Below, piece after piece: positions 41,078 to 49,771 of a DNA stretch of 64,000 nucleotides. Positions within the stretch are counted from its first letter, which is position 1. Each line of letters starts with the position of its first letter. The notes beneath the pieces are model-generated. The model was not told the origin of the DNA, made no database searches, and saw only the letters and a list, made by a program, of their open reading frames with translations. The DNA is from Litorisediminicola beolgyonensis. Lineage in GTDB: Bacteria > Pseudomonadota > Alphaproteobacteria > Rhodobacterales > Rhodobacteraceae. The stretch lies in contig NZ_JBHTMU010000015.1 in NCBI RefSeq assembly GCF_042679605.1, forward strand, positions 32,822-96,821. The letters are read 5' to 3'. Position numbers and translations under genes: made by a program.

Positions 41078-42250
41078 ATGACGACCTATTACGACGACCT
41101 GGAAACCCGCAGCGCCGACGCCCGCGCCGCTGCGCAGCTCGAGGCGCTGAACGCGCGGCTGGCCCAGCACGGGTTGGGCGCGCTCGATGATCTGGCCGCG
41201 CTCGCGGACCTGCCGGTCCTGCGCAAGTCCGAGCTCTCGGCGCGGCAGGCCGAGACGCCGCCCTTCGGCGGGCTTCCGGTCCAGAACGTCGCGCATGTCT
41301 TCCAGTCGCCCGGGCCGATCTACGAGCCGGGCGGCATCTCGCATGACTGGTGGCGGCTCGGGCGCTTTCTCAATGCCTGCGGGATCGGGCCGGGCGACAT
41401 CGTGCAGAACTGCTTCGGCTATCACCTGACGCCCGCGGGCATGATTTTCGAGAACGGTGCGCGGGCGGTTGGGGCCAAGGTGCTGCCCGCGGGCACCGGG
41501 CAGACCGAGTTGCAGGCGCGCGCGGCCAGCGATGTGGGGGTCACCGCCTATGCCGGGACGCCGGATTACCTGAAGATCATCCTCGAGAAGGCGGACGAGA
41601 TGGGACTGTCCCTCGGGATCGCCCGCGCGGCGGTGTCGGGCGGCGCGCTCTTTCCGACGCTTCGTAGCTGGTATGCCGACCGGGGGATCTCTTGCCTGCA
41701 ATGCTACGCGACCGCCGATCTCGGCAATATCGCCTATGAGAGCCCGGCGATGGAGGGGATGATCGTCGACGAGGGCGTGATCGTCGAGATCGTCACGCCC
41801 GGGACCGGCGATCCGGTGCCCGAGGGCGAGGTCGGCGAGGTCGTGGTGACCGCGCTCAATCCCGATTACCCGCTGATCCGCTTCGCGACCGGCGATCTGT
41901 CGGCCGTTCTGCCCGGGGTCAGCCCCTGCGGGCGCAGCAACATGCGGATCAAGGGGTGGATGGGACGGGCCGACCAGACCACCAAGATCAAGGGCATGTT
42001 CGTGCGGCCCGAGCAGGTCGCCCAGCTTGTCGCGCGCCATCCCGAGATCGCGCGGGCGCGGGTGATCGCGGGCCGCGCGGGCGAGGCGGACACCATGACG
42101 GTGCGGATCGAGACCGAGGCGCAGGACGCGAGCGCCTATGAGGCGAGTGTCGCGGAGGTCCTGAAGCTGCGTGGCACGGTCGAGATCGTCGCGCCCGGAG
42201 AGCTGCCGCGGGACGGCGTGGTGATCGAGGATACGCGCAGCTACGACTGA
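41078..42250 (+). CDS. PaaK-like (phenylacetate-CoA ligase family) protein
   Basis: A 390-residue member of the phenylacetate-CoA ligase branch: CGIGPGDIVQNCFGYHLTPA, GVTAYAGTPDYLKIILEKAD, CYATADLGNIAYES and GRADQTTKIKGMFVRPEQVA are all recognisable, the last being the C-terminal adenylation hinge. It is shorter than PaaK (about 430-440), and the Thr/Ser/Gly-rich nucleotide loop expected at about residue 75 (SSGTTGKP in PaaK) is replaced by FQSPGPIYEPGG. It may be a specialised ligase or not adenylate at all. The ATG at 41078 follows AAGGAGGG. It ends the importer operon. Confidence 0.85.
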   Translation: MTTYYDDLETRSADARAAAQLEALNARLAQHGLGALDDLAALADLPVLRKSELSARQAETPPFGGLPVQNVAHVFQSPGPIYEPGGISHDWWRLGRFLNACGIGPGDIVQNCFGYHLTPAGMIFENGARAVGAKVLPAGTGQTELQARAASDVGVTAYAGTPDYLKIILEKADEMGLSLGIARAAVSGGALFPTLRSWYADRGISCLQCYATADLGNIAYESPAMEGMIVDEGVIVEIVTPGTGDPVPEGEVGEVVVTALNPDYPLIRFATGDLSAVLPGVSPCGRSNMRIKGWMGRADQTTKIKGMFVRPEQVAQLVARHPEIARARVIAGRAGEADTMTVRIETEAQDASAYEASVAEVLKLRGTVEIVAPGELPRDGVVIEDTRSYD

Positions 42251-42350
42251 CGGCGAGCGGACCGAAAAAACCCCGATAACGGTCGGTTGTTATTGCCTAG
42301 CCACGGGGCGCGCTCCAGCTATCCGGAAAAGCGACAAGGAAAGATCCGAC

Positions 42351-44006
42351 ATGACAGCTCTTGCCCGAACCATCGCCCTGGTGCTCGCAACCGTTCCGGG
42401 GCTCGCCCTTGCGGAGACCGATGTCTTCATGGTCGAGGGGCGGCCCGTCTCCTTCATCGAGCGGTTCGGCGCCGGCTCGGGGCTCCGCGCGGCGGAAGAC
42501 CCGCTGCTTGCGCAGGGCGCCGAGGTGGCGCTGGTCACGCGCGCCAGCCAGGACGAGCTGCGCGCGGCACTGGCCGGGTTCATGTCGGATATCGACGAGG
42601 CGACCGACCGGGTGGCCGTGGTGCTGAGCGGGCGCTTCGTGCACAGCGCGACCGAGACCTATCTCCTGGCGCCGGAGAGCGACATTTCCGACTTTGCCGG
42701 GGCGGTGACCGAGGGGCTCGCGCTTTCGGCGGTGACTGGTCTGCTGGCCGAGTATCCCGGGCGCGCCGTCCTGATGCTGGGCACGCTCGACGGGGCTCAG
42801 GTGGAGGGCATGCGTTCCGGGATCGGCGAGACCGATTGGCCGCAGGGCGTCACCGTGATCAGTGGGCGGGCGCAGGACGTGGCGGAGCTGGCCTCGGACC
42901 ATCTCCCGCGGCCGGGACGTGCGCTGCTGCCCGAGGCGCGTCGGGCGGGGTTGAGCGTCGCAGGATATGCGCCCGAGGGCTTCGTGTTCCTGCCCGAGCG
43001 CGGCGCGCAGGCACCGGCACCGTCGCGGGAGCCGCAGGACACCCAGCCCTCGGCCGATGACCGTCTGTGGCAGTCCGTCTCGGACCGGGACGAGATCACG
43101 GCCTATCGCGACTACCTCGCGGCGTTCCCGCAGGGGCGGCATGCCTCCGAGGCGCGGAGCCGGATCGCGGCGATTGAGGCCGATCCGTTCCGCGATGCCC
43201 GCCGGGCCGAGGAAAGCCTCGGTCTCAGCCGCGAGGCGCGGCGCGAGGTGCAGCGGGACCTGGAACTCCTGGGCTTCGATCCGCGCGGCATCGACGGGAT
43301 TTTCGGGCAGGGCACGCGCGCGGCGATCCGGCGCTGGCAAGAGGCCAGCGGGCAGGACGTGACCTCGTATCTCGACGGCCCGCAGGTGGCGCGCTTGGGG
43401 GCCGAGGCGAGCCGCCGCGCCGCCGAGCTGCAGGAAGAGGCGCAGCGGCGTCAGGCCGAGCTCGAGCGCGAAGATCGCGCCTATTGGCAGCGGACCGGCG
43501 AGGGCGGCGGTCCGGGCGAGCTGCGCGCCTATCTCGAGCGCTATCCGGACGGGCTTTATGCCGATATCGCGCGCGACCGGCTCGACCGGTTCGAGGCCGA
43601 GGCCCGCGAGCGCGCCGAGAGCCGCGACCGCGAGGCGTGGCAGGCGGCGCAGAATGGCAATACCGTCGCCTCCTATCGCGATTATCTCGCGACCTTCCCG
43701 CAGGGTGCCTTCGCTGGACAGGCGCAGGCCCGGATCGCCGAGCTTGGACGCTCGACCGAAGACCGGCAGGCCCGGGCGCAGGTCGAGGCGGAAGAGGCGC
43801 GGCTGGGTCTCAATCGGGGCGCGCGCCGGATCGCGGAAGACCGGCTGCGGGTTCTCCAGTTCAATCCCGGCAAGGTCGACGGCAAGTTCGACAAGCGCAC
43901 GCGGAGCGCCATCCGCCGCTACCAGGAGACCCGGCAGCTCAGGGTGACGGGGTATCTCGATCAGCAGACGGTGGTCCGGCTTCTGGCCGAGTCGCTGATC
44001 CGCTGA
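42351..44006 (+). CDS. secreted caspase-like protein with two peptidoglycan-binding domains
   Basis: A 551-residue exported protein (signal MTALARTIALVLATVPGLAL). Residues about 25-215 follow the caspase p20 fold pattern (RVAVVLSGRFVHSATETYLL, then RAVLMLGTLDGA), but the His of the SGHG motif and the catalytic Cys of DACR are missing. Three repeats of a DYLAAFPQGRHASEARSRIA type follow, alternating with two peptidoglycan-binding domains (GFDPRGIDGIFGQGTRAAIR about 305 and QFNPGKVDGKFDKRTRSAIR about 505). It probably anchors to the cell wall as a scaffold. Convergent with the OmpA-like gene, 6 bases away. Confidence 0.82.
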   Translation: MTALARTIALVLATVPGLALAETDVFMVEGRPVSFIERFGAGSGLRAAEDPLLAQGAEVALVTRASQDELRAALAGFMSDIDEATDRVAVVLSGRFVHSATETYLLAPESDISDFAGAVTEGLALSAVTGLLAEYPGRAVLMLGTLDGAQVEGMRSGIGETDWPQGVTVISGRAQDVAELASDHLPRPGRALLPEARRAGLSVAGYAPEGFVFLPERGAQAPAPSREPQDTQPSADDRLWQSVSDRDEITAYRDYLAAFPQGRHASEARSRIAAIEADPFRDARRAEESLGLSREARREVQRDLELLGFDPRGIDGIFGQGTRAAIRRWQEASGQDVTSYLDGPQVARLGAEASRRAAELQEEAQRRQAELEREDRAYWQRTGEGGGPGELRAYLERYPDGLYADIARDRLDRFEAEARERAESRDREAWQAAQNGNTVASYRDYLATFPQGAFAGQAQARIAELGRSTEDRQARAQVEAEEARLGLNRGARRIAEDRLRVLQFNPGKVDGKFDKRTRSAIRRYQETRQLRVTGYLDQQTVVRLLAESLIR

Positions 44007-44012
44007 GGCGGC

Positions 44013-44945
44013 TCACTCGGTCGACAGAAGCACAGCCTCGACCCGGCGATTGGCGACGCGGCCCTCGGGGGTGAGATTGCTGGCGACAGGCGACAGGTAG
44101 CCTGCGCCAGCCGCCGAGATCTGGCCCGGATCGGTCGCGTGCCGCGCGCGCAGGTAGTCGATCGCGGCCGTGGCGCGCCGACGCGACAGCGCCTGGTTGG
44201 CGTCGAGCGAACCCACGGCGTCGGTGTGACCGACAAACAGCACGACCCGCGAGGGGTTGGCGGCCAGATACTCGGCCAAGGCATCGAGCGACGCGACGGG
44301 CGCGTCGCCGAGCGTCGCGTCGCCGCTTTCGAATCGCATGTCCGTCAGCACCACATGCCCGTCGCGTTCGAGCGCAGCACCTATGTCGTTCGGGATCACC
44401 GCGGGGAGCGGGATGTCGGGTGCCGTCGTCTGGGTCGTCTCGGCGATGGCCTCTCCGACCTCGATCACCTGCACATGCCCGGCGGTGGCCGAGCGCGAGA
44501 CAAGGAGCGACAGCGCCGCGCCGTCCGGTCCGGTGGCCGAGAGAAAACGGTAATCGGTCAGGTCGACATACATCTCGGGCGCGGGCAGCACCTCGGTCGC
44601 GAAGCGAAAGTCGAAGCCGCCGCATTGCCGCGCGGTACAATCGAGGAGCGGCTCGAATCCGGCCTCGAGGATGGCGTCGCGGAGGGGTGCGAAAAGCTGC
44701 TGGACCGTCGCGCCCGTCGCGGGCAGCCGCCAGGCGCGCCGGGTCATCGGGCCCTCGACCGGACGGACCGGCAGGCCGGTCTCCGCCGTCCACGGGCCCG
44801 TGGGCAGTGCGTAGCGCCCGCCCGCGCTCGTCTCCTCGGCGGTCAGCGTGGCGCCGCGCGGCAGCGCAAGCTCCAGCGCTTGCCCCGGCGAGGCGACGAA
44901 GAGCAGCGCCGCGAGGCTAGCGAGCCTGGGCGTGATAGGCGTCAT
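44013..44945 (-). CDS. OmpA-family envelope protein
   Basis: A 310-residue exported protein (signal MTPITPRLASLAALLFVASP, GQA). The N-terminal two thirds are unassigned, with a cysteine pair in CTARQCGGFDF. The C-terminal 110 residues are an OmpA peptidoglycan-binding domain: MRFESGDATLGDAPVASLDA, VGHTDAVGSLDANQALSRRR and EGRVANRRVEAVLL. It would link the outer membrane or periplasm to the cell wall. It is the last gene of a four-gene minus-strand operon and overlaps the preceding gene by 29 bases. Confidence 0.92.
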   Translation of the reverse strand: MTPITPRLASLAALLFVASPGQALELALPRGATLTAEETSAGGRYALPTGPWTAETGLPVRPVEGPMTRRAWRLPATGATVQQLFAPLRDAILEAGFEPLLDCTARQCGGFDFRFATEVLPAPEMYVDLTDYRFLSATGPDGAALSLLVSRSATAGHVQVIEVGEAIAETTQTTAPDIPLPAVIPNDIGAALERDGHVVLTDMRFESGDATLGDAPVASLDALAEYLAANPSRVVLFVGHTDAVGSLDANQALSRRRATAAIDYLRARHATDPGQISAAGAGYLSPVASNLTPEGRVANRRVEAVLLSTE

Positions 44946-45483
44946 TCGGGCGCATGTCGGTGGCCGAGGCCACGCGGTTCGTCATGTTGAAGAAAGCGGC
45001 GACGTTGATCACGTCCCAGATGTCGCGGTCGGTGAGACCCTCGTCGCGGAGCCCCTGCCGGTCGGCCTCGGAGACCTCGGCGGAGGATTTGGTGATTTTC
45101 TCGGCCAGGGCCAGCATCGCGACCTGACGCGCGGGCAGATCGGCGACCCGCCAGTTCATCACCAGCATCTCGCCGAGCTTCGGATCGCCCGAGAGCTGGC
45201 GCACGGCGGCGCCATGCGCGGTCAGGCAGTAGAAGCACCGGTTGGTGGCCGAGACCACGACGGCGATCATCTCGCGCTCGAGCTTGCTGAGACCGGACTC
45301 GGCCAGCATCAGCTCGTTGTAGAGCGCGGTGAAGCTGTCGAGCTTGGCGATGTCGAAGGCATGGGCGCGCAGAACGTTCGGCACCATGCCGAGCTTCTCT
45401 TGGCAGATGTCGAAATAGCGCTGCGTGGCCTCGGGCAGCGGGTCCACCGGCGGCAGGTCGAGGGCTGTGGGGCTGTCGGTCAT
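44917..45483 (-). CDS. AhpD-like peroxidase-related protein
   Basis: A 188-residue all-helical protein of the carboxymuconolactone decarboxylase/AhpD superfamily. The redox motif CFYCLTAHG (CxxCxxxH) is complete, with the upstream Glu in LSKLEREMIAVVVS that completes the AhpD proton relay. This peroxidase-related branch is thought to reduce peroxides using thiols. The ATG at 45483 overlaps the stop codon of the GNAT gene, and its 3' end runs 29 bases into the OmpA-like gene. Confidence 0.9.
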   Translation of the reverse strand: MTDSPTALDLPPVDPLPEATQRYFDICQEKLGMVPNVLRAHAFDIAKLDSFTALYNELMLAESGLSKLEREMIAVVVSATNRCFYCLTAHGAAVRQLSGDPKLGEMLVMNWRVADLPARQVAMLALAEKITKSSAEVSEADRQGLRDEGLTDRDIWDVINVAAFFNMTNRVASATDMRPNDAYHAQAR

Positions 45484-46211
45484 GTCTGGTCCTCCGGTTT
45501 GACACGGTAGTGGTAGCGTCCGGCGATCTCCATCCCGAGCGTATCGTAAAGCGCATTGGCGGGGGCATTGGCCTCGGTGACGAGTGCCGCGATCCGGCGC
45601 GCGCCGAGCGGCGCGGCCCAGAGCGCGGCGCAGCGCATCATCCAGCCGCCCAGCCCGTGGCGGCGCGCGGCGGCCGCGATCTCGAGCGCATGGACAAAGG
45701 CGATCTCGCCGTCGATCGCGGCGAAGCCCGCGCCCCCGGGCCGATCCTTGATCCGTCCCAGAAGCCCGGTCTTGGGGCCGGTCACGCGCTCCATCACCGC
45801 GACGCGCTCGGGCCCGATGCCGCCCGCGGCCCATATTTCGCGCATGATCGCCAGGGGCTCCCAGATCGCGAAGGCGGTGACGCGGGGCAGGGCGCGGTCG
45901 GTGAGCGTCTCGATCGGGCAGAGCCGGATCGAGACCGGGTCCTTGATCCTGTAGCCCCGGTCCGCGAGCGCCGTATCGAGCGCCTCGTCGCCCGGACGGA
46001 TCATGAAGAGCGGCGTCTGCCCGAGGGCGCGCATCGCCGCTTCCGCCTTCTGTAGCTCCGCTTCGTCGGCGGTCCCGTCGACCGTCGAGGCCGACACGCG
46101 CTGCCCGCCGCCCTCTCCCGCCCGGATCGTGACCGGGCCGAGCGTGTGCGTCTCAGCCGGAGGCCAGGTGGCCTCGACGGCGGCGATCAGGCGGGCGGTG
46201 TCAGGTATCAT
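45480..46211 (-). CDS. GNAT-family N-acetyltransferase
   Basis: A 243-residue acetyltransferase. The acetyl-CoA pyrophosphate loop is AAARRHGLGGWMMRCAALWA, matching the R/Q-x-x-G-x-G/A motif, followed by the typical strand ARRIAALVTEANAPANALYD and LGMEIAGRYHY. The N-terminal half is a less conserved substrate domain. The substrate is unknown. It overlaps by 4 bases both the molybdopterin-binding gene upstream and the AhpD-like gene downstream. Confidence 0.88.
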   Translation of the reverse strand: MIPDTARLIAAVEATWPPAETHTLGPVTIRAGEGGGQRVSASTVDGTADEAELQKAEAAMRALGQTPLFMIRPGDEALDTALADRGYRIKDPVSIRLCPIETLTDRALPRVTAFAIWEPLAIMREIWAAGGIGPERVAVMERVTGPKTGLLGRIKDRPGGAGFAAIDGEIAFVHALEIAAAARRHGLGGWMMRCAALWAAPLGARRIAALVTEANAPANALYDTLGMEIAGRYHYRVKPEDQT

Positions 46212-46930
46212 GCGGCCAGATCGGAGCGCAGCCGCGCGCAGGCATCGGAGAGCCGCGCAGGATCGGTGCCGCGCAGGACCACGTTCGAGCCGTGGAGGCC
46301 CTTCTCCTGGAACGGGTAGGAGCCGATGGCGAGATCCGGGAAGGCCTCGGCCAACTCGCTCAGGGCCTCGGCGATATCGCCCTCGCCGCGCTCGACGCGC
46401 ACCGTTTCGGACAGGAGCGGCGCGCCGCCGGTCAGGCTCGGCAGGAGCGAGGCGACCATGGCCTGGAAGATCGAGGGGACGCCCGCCATCACATGCACAT
46501 TGCCCAGCGAAAATCCCGGTGCCGCCGAGACCGGGTTCTCGATCAGGCAGGCGCCGTCGGGGATGCGCGCCATCCGGAGCCGCGCGGCGTTCAGTTCCTT
46601 GCCGGTCTCGGCGTAATGGGCGGCGAGGATCGCGCGGGCGTCGTCGCGGATGCCGATGGGTCGGTCGAAGGCGGCGGCGACGCATTCGGCGGTGATGTCG
46701 TCATGGGTCGGGCCGATCCCGCCCGAGGTCACGACGTGATCGTAGCGCTCGGACAGGGCGCGCACCGCCTCGATGATCGCGTCGCGGTCGTCCGAGATCA
46801 CGCGGACCTCGCGCAGATCAATGCCGCGCAGGGTCAGCTCGCCTGCGAGGTGGTGCATGTTGGCGTCGCGGGTCCGGCCCGAGAGGATCTCGTCGCCGAT
46901 GACCAGCATGGCTGCGGTGGGGTTGGGCAT
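46208..46930 (-). CDS. molybdopterin-binding protein (CinA N-terminal/MoaB-like domain)
   Basis: A 240-residue protein consisting of a molybdopterin-binding (MoCF) domain: MLVIGDEILSGRTRDANMHH at the start, VVTSGGIGPTHDDITAECVA in the centre and VHVMAGVPSIFQAMVASLLP later. This is the CinA N-terminal domain without the NMN deamidase half. The family may have nucleotide pyrophosphatase activity; the name does not prove a role in Mo cofactor synthesis. The start at 46930 (MPNPTAAMLVIGDE) follows AAGGAG. It heads the four-gene operon and is divergent from sfsA, 46 bases away. Confidence 0.88.
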   Translation of the reverse strand: MPNPTAAMLVIGDEILSGRTRDANMHHLAGELTLRGIDLREVRVISDDRDAIIEAVRALSERYDHVVTSGGIGPTHDDITAECVAAAFDRPIGIRDDARAILAAHYAETGKELNAARLRMARIPDGACLIENPVSAAPGFSLGNVHVMAGVPSIFQAMVASLLPSLTGGAPLLSETVRVERGEGDIAEALSELAEAFPDLAIGSYPFQEKGLHGSNVVLRGTDPARLSDACARLRSDLAA

Positions 46931-46976
46931 GGGCACTCCTTGGCGGCAGGCTCCGCTGGAGGTATAGGCCCGGCCC

Positions 46977-47684
46977 ATGCGCTTTCAAACCCCATTGCAG
47001 CCCGCCACGCTTCTGCGCCGCTACAAACGGTTCCTCTCGGATATCCGGCTCGAGGACGGGCGCGAGGTCACCGCGCATGTCGCCAATCCCGGCGCGATGA
47101 CGGGGCTCGCGGAGCCGGGAATGCGGGTCTGGATCGAGCCCAATGACGACCCGAAGCGCAAGCTCAAATGGGCGTGGAAGCTGAGCGAGATCGAGACCGG
47201 CGCGCGGGTCCTCGTGGACACCGCCATCGCCAACCGCGTGGTGCGCGAGGCGCTCGAGGCGGGGCGGGTGCCGGGGATGGGCGGCTATGTCGAGATCCGG
47301 CCCGAGCAAAGATACGGCGCGGGCAGCCGCGTGGATTTCCTGCTGCGCGGTCCCGATCGGCCCGACTGCTATGTCGAGGTCAAATCCGCGACGCTGGCGC
47401 GCCAGACCGGCGCGGCGGAGTTTCCCGACACGGTGACCGCCCGCGGTGCCCGGCATCTGGCCGAGCTGGCCGAGGTCGCGCGGGGCGGCGCGCGGGCGGT
47501 GCTTCTCTATCTCGTGGCGCGCACCGATGCGTGCTCGGTCGCGGTCGCGGCGGATATCGACCCGGCCTATGCGGAGGCTTTCTCGGCGGCGCGCGACGCA
47601 GGCGTCGAGACATTGGCGCTGGGCTGCGCGGCCGACCGCGAGGGGGTGACGGTCGCGGGTCCGCTGCCGGTCCTCGGTCTCTGA
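46977..47684 (+). CDS. sfsA: sugar fermentation stimulation protein SfsA
   Basis: A 235-residue SfsA protein of normal length. Family motifs are RFLSDIRLEDGREVTAHVAN, GAMTGLAEPGMRVWIE and YVEVKSATLAR, the last being a restriction-endonuclease-like core also seen in nucleases. The old name comes from E. coli genetics; the molecular function is unproven, perhaps nucleic acid binding. The N-terminal sequence MRFQTPLQPATLLRRYKRF fits the family start. It is followed by map after 86 bases. Confidence 0.95.
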   Translation: MRFQTPLQPATLLRRYKRFLSDIRLEDGREVTAHVANPGAMTGLAEPGMRVWIEPNDDPKRKLKWAWKLSEIETGARVLVDTAIANRVVREALEAGRVPGMGGYVEIRPEQRYGAGSRVDFLLRGPDRPDCYVEVKSATLARQTGAAEFPDTVTARGARHLAELAEVARGGARAVLLYLVARTDACSVAVAADIDPAYAEAFSAARDAGVETLALGCAADREGVTVAGPLPVLGL

Positions 47685-47770
47685 TCGCGCCCTTGCGGCG
47701 CGGGAGGGTGGCGTCCCGAAGGAGTTGCGACTAGATAACGCTTAAGAAGTCGAAAGACGGAGCGCCCGCG

Positions 47771-48583
47771 GTGAACGAAGAAAGCAGAGGTCGGCTGACC
47801 AAAGACGGAATTCGCATCTACGATGCGAGCGATTTCGACGGCATGCGCAAGGCCGGGCATCTCGCGGCGCAGCTCTTGGACGAGGTCGCCGAGCATGTGT
47901 TCCCGGGCCAGAGCACCGAGGCGCTCGACGATTTCATCCGGGGGAGGATCGAGGAGGAGGGCGCGACCTCGGCGACGATCGGCTACAAGGGCTACCAGCA
48001 CGCCACCTGCATCAGCGTGAACCATGTCGTCTGCCACGGGATCCCGGGGCCGAAGGTGCTGAAGGACGGCGATATCCTCAACATCGATGTCACGGTGATC
48101 GTCGATGGATGGTATGGCGACACGAGCCGGATGTATGTCGCGGGCAAGCTCAGCCGCAAATCCGAGCGGCTGATCCAGGTGACCCATGACGCGCTCATGG
48201 TCGGGATCGAGGCGGTCAAGCCCGGCGCGACCTTCGGCGATATCGGCAACGCGATCCAGAACTATGTCGAGGCGCAGCGCATGTCGGTGGTGCGCGATTT
48301 CTGCGGTCACGGGCTGGGCCGCGTGTTCCACGCGCCGCCCAACGTGCTGCATTATGGACGCGCCGGGACCGGCGCGGTTCTCGAAGAGGGCATGTTCTTC
48401 ACCATCGAGCCGATGGTGAATCTCGGCCGCCCCGAGACCAAGGTTCTGGCCGATGACTGGACCGCCGTGACCCGCGACAAGTCGCTCTCGGCGCAGTTCG
48501 AGCATTCGGTCGGCGTGACCTCGGATGGTGCGGACATCTTCACGCTATCACCCGCGGGGCGGTTTCACCCCACATATGGCTGA
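47771..48583 (+). CDS. map: methionine aminopeptidase, type I
   Basis: A 270-residue enzyme that removes the initiator methionine. The metal ligands are in INIDVTVIVDGWYGDTSRM (two Asp), FCGHGLGRVFH (His), FFTIEPMVNLG (Glu) and AQFEHSVGVT (Glu). The start is GTG at 47771 without a strong Shine-Dalgarno sequence. The N-terminal extension (NEESRGRLTKDGIRIYDASD) is short. It is followed 6 bases later by an MFS transporter gene. Confidence 0.97.
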   Translation: MNEESRGRLTKDGIRIYDASDFDGMRKAGHLAAQLLDEVAEHVFPGQSTEALDDFIRGRIEEEGATSATIGYKGYQHATCISVNHVVCHGIPGPKVLKDGDILNIDVTVIVDGWYGDTSRMYVAGKLSRKSERLIQVTHDALMVGIEAVKPGATFGDIGNAIQNYVEAQRMSVVRDFCGHGLGRVFHAPPNVLHYGRAGTGAVLEEGMFFTIEPMVNLGRPETKVLADDWTAVTRDKSLSAQFEHSVGVTSDGADIFTLSPAGRFHPTYG

Positions 48584-48589
48584 CGCACG

Positions 48590-49762
48590 GTGAGCGCGGC
48601 GATGCCGCAGGGCGGGGTCATCGTCACCCTGTCGGCGTCGAACTTCGCGATCGGCATGGGCGCCTTCGTGGTCATCGGCCTTCTCGATCCGATGGCCGCG
48701 TCGCTCGGTATCTCGCGGAGCGCCGCGGGCTGGGCGATGACGATCTACGCGCTGTCCTACGCGATCCTCTCGCCGATGCTGGTCTCGCTCACCGGCGGCT
48801 TCGGTCGACGCCGGGTCCTCGCGGCGGCGATGGCGCTTTTCGCGGTGGGAAACACGCTCTGCGCGCTGGCGCCGGATACCACGACACTCCTTGCGGGGCG
48901 CGCCGTTGCGGCAGCGGGCGCGGGGCTTTTCACACCGGTCTCGGCCGCCGTGGCGGCAGGGCTCGCGCCGCCCGAGGCGCGCGGCAAGGTGCTGGCCAGC
49001 GTGATCTTCGGGTTGAGCCTCGCACAGGTCTTCGGCGTGCCCGCGGGCAGCTGGATCGCCTTCACCTTCGGCTGGCGCGTCGCGTTCTGGCTGGTGACCG
49101 CGCTGGCGCTGGTGGCGATCGTGCTCACCTGGACCCGGGTGCCCAAGGGGCTGAGCTTCGCGGTCGTGGGGCTGTCGCAGCTGCGCGAGGTCCTGAGCGA
49201 CGGGATCGCCATGGCGGCGACGCTCTTCACGGCCAGTTTCCTGGCGGCGATCTTCATTCTCTACACCTATCTCGGGCCGGTGCTCTCGGACCAGATGGGC
49301 TATGGGCGGGACGCGATCACGCTGACGCTGGTCATCTACGGCCTCGGCGCGGTGATCGGCAATGTCGCGGGCGGCTGGATGGCCGACCGGCTGGGCTTCA
49401 TGTCGACACTGGCGATCCTCTGCATCGGGCAGATCGTCCTGATGCCGCTCTTCGCGGCCTTCCCGCTGGCCGATGCGGTGGTCCTGGCGCTGGTCTTCGT
49501 CTGGTCGGCCTTCGGCTGGTCCTTCATGGCGGCCCAGCAGATCCGGCTTTTGGGCCTGACGGGCGAGAAGGCGAGCGTCGCGCTCGCGATCAATGCCGCG
49601 GCGATCTATGTCGGCAACGCGCTCGGCGCGGCGTTCGGAGGTCTGGTGCTGGAGCGCGCGGGGCTCGTCTGGCTCGGGCCCGCGGCGGGTGTCGCGGCGC
49701 TCGGTGCGCTTGTGCATCTTCTCTGGTCGCACCGCGCCGCTCGGCTGCGCGGGCGCGAATAG
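48590..49762 (+). CDS. MFS transporter (arabinose-efflux-like)
   Basis: A 390-residue membrane protein with twelve predicted helices. The major facilitator motif A region is GGFGRRRVLAAAMALFAVGN between helices 2 and 3, and PAGSWIAFTFGWRVAFWLV is typical of helices 5-6 in the DHA1/AraJ branch. It probably exports a small molecule or drug. The start is GTG at 48590 or ATG at 48602; neither has a clear ribosome-binding site, so coupling to map translation, 6 bases upstream, is likely. It ends 9 bases before the convergent protease gene. Confidence 0.9.
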   Translation: MSAAMPQGGVIVTLSASNFAIGMGAFVVIGLLDPMAASLGISRSAAGWAMTIYALSYAILSPMLVSLTGGFGRRRVLAAAMALFAVGNTLCALAPDTTTLLAGRAVAAAGAGLFTPVSAAVAAGLAPPEARGKVLASVIFGLSLAQVFGVPAGSWIAFTFGWRVAFWLVTALALVAIVLTWTRVPKGLSFAVVGLSQLREVLSDGIAMAATLFTASFLAAIFILYTYLGPVLSDQMGYGRDAITLTLVIYGLGAVIGNVAGGWMADRLGFMSTLAILCIGQIVLMPLFAAFPLADAVVLALVFVWSAFGWSFMAAQQIRLLGLTGEKASVALAINAAAIYVGNALGAAFGGLVLERAGLVWLGPAAGVAALGALVHLLWSHRAARLRGRE

Positions 49763-49771
49763 GCCTGGGCG

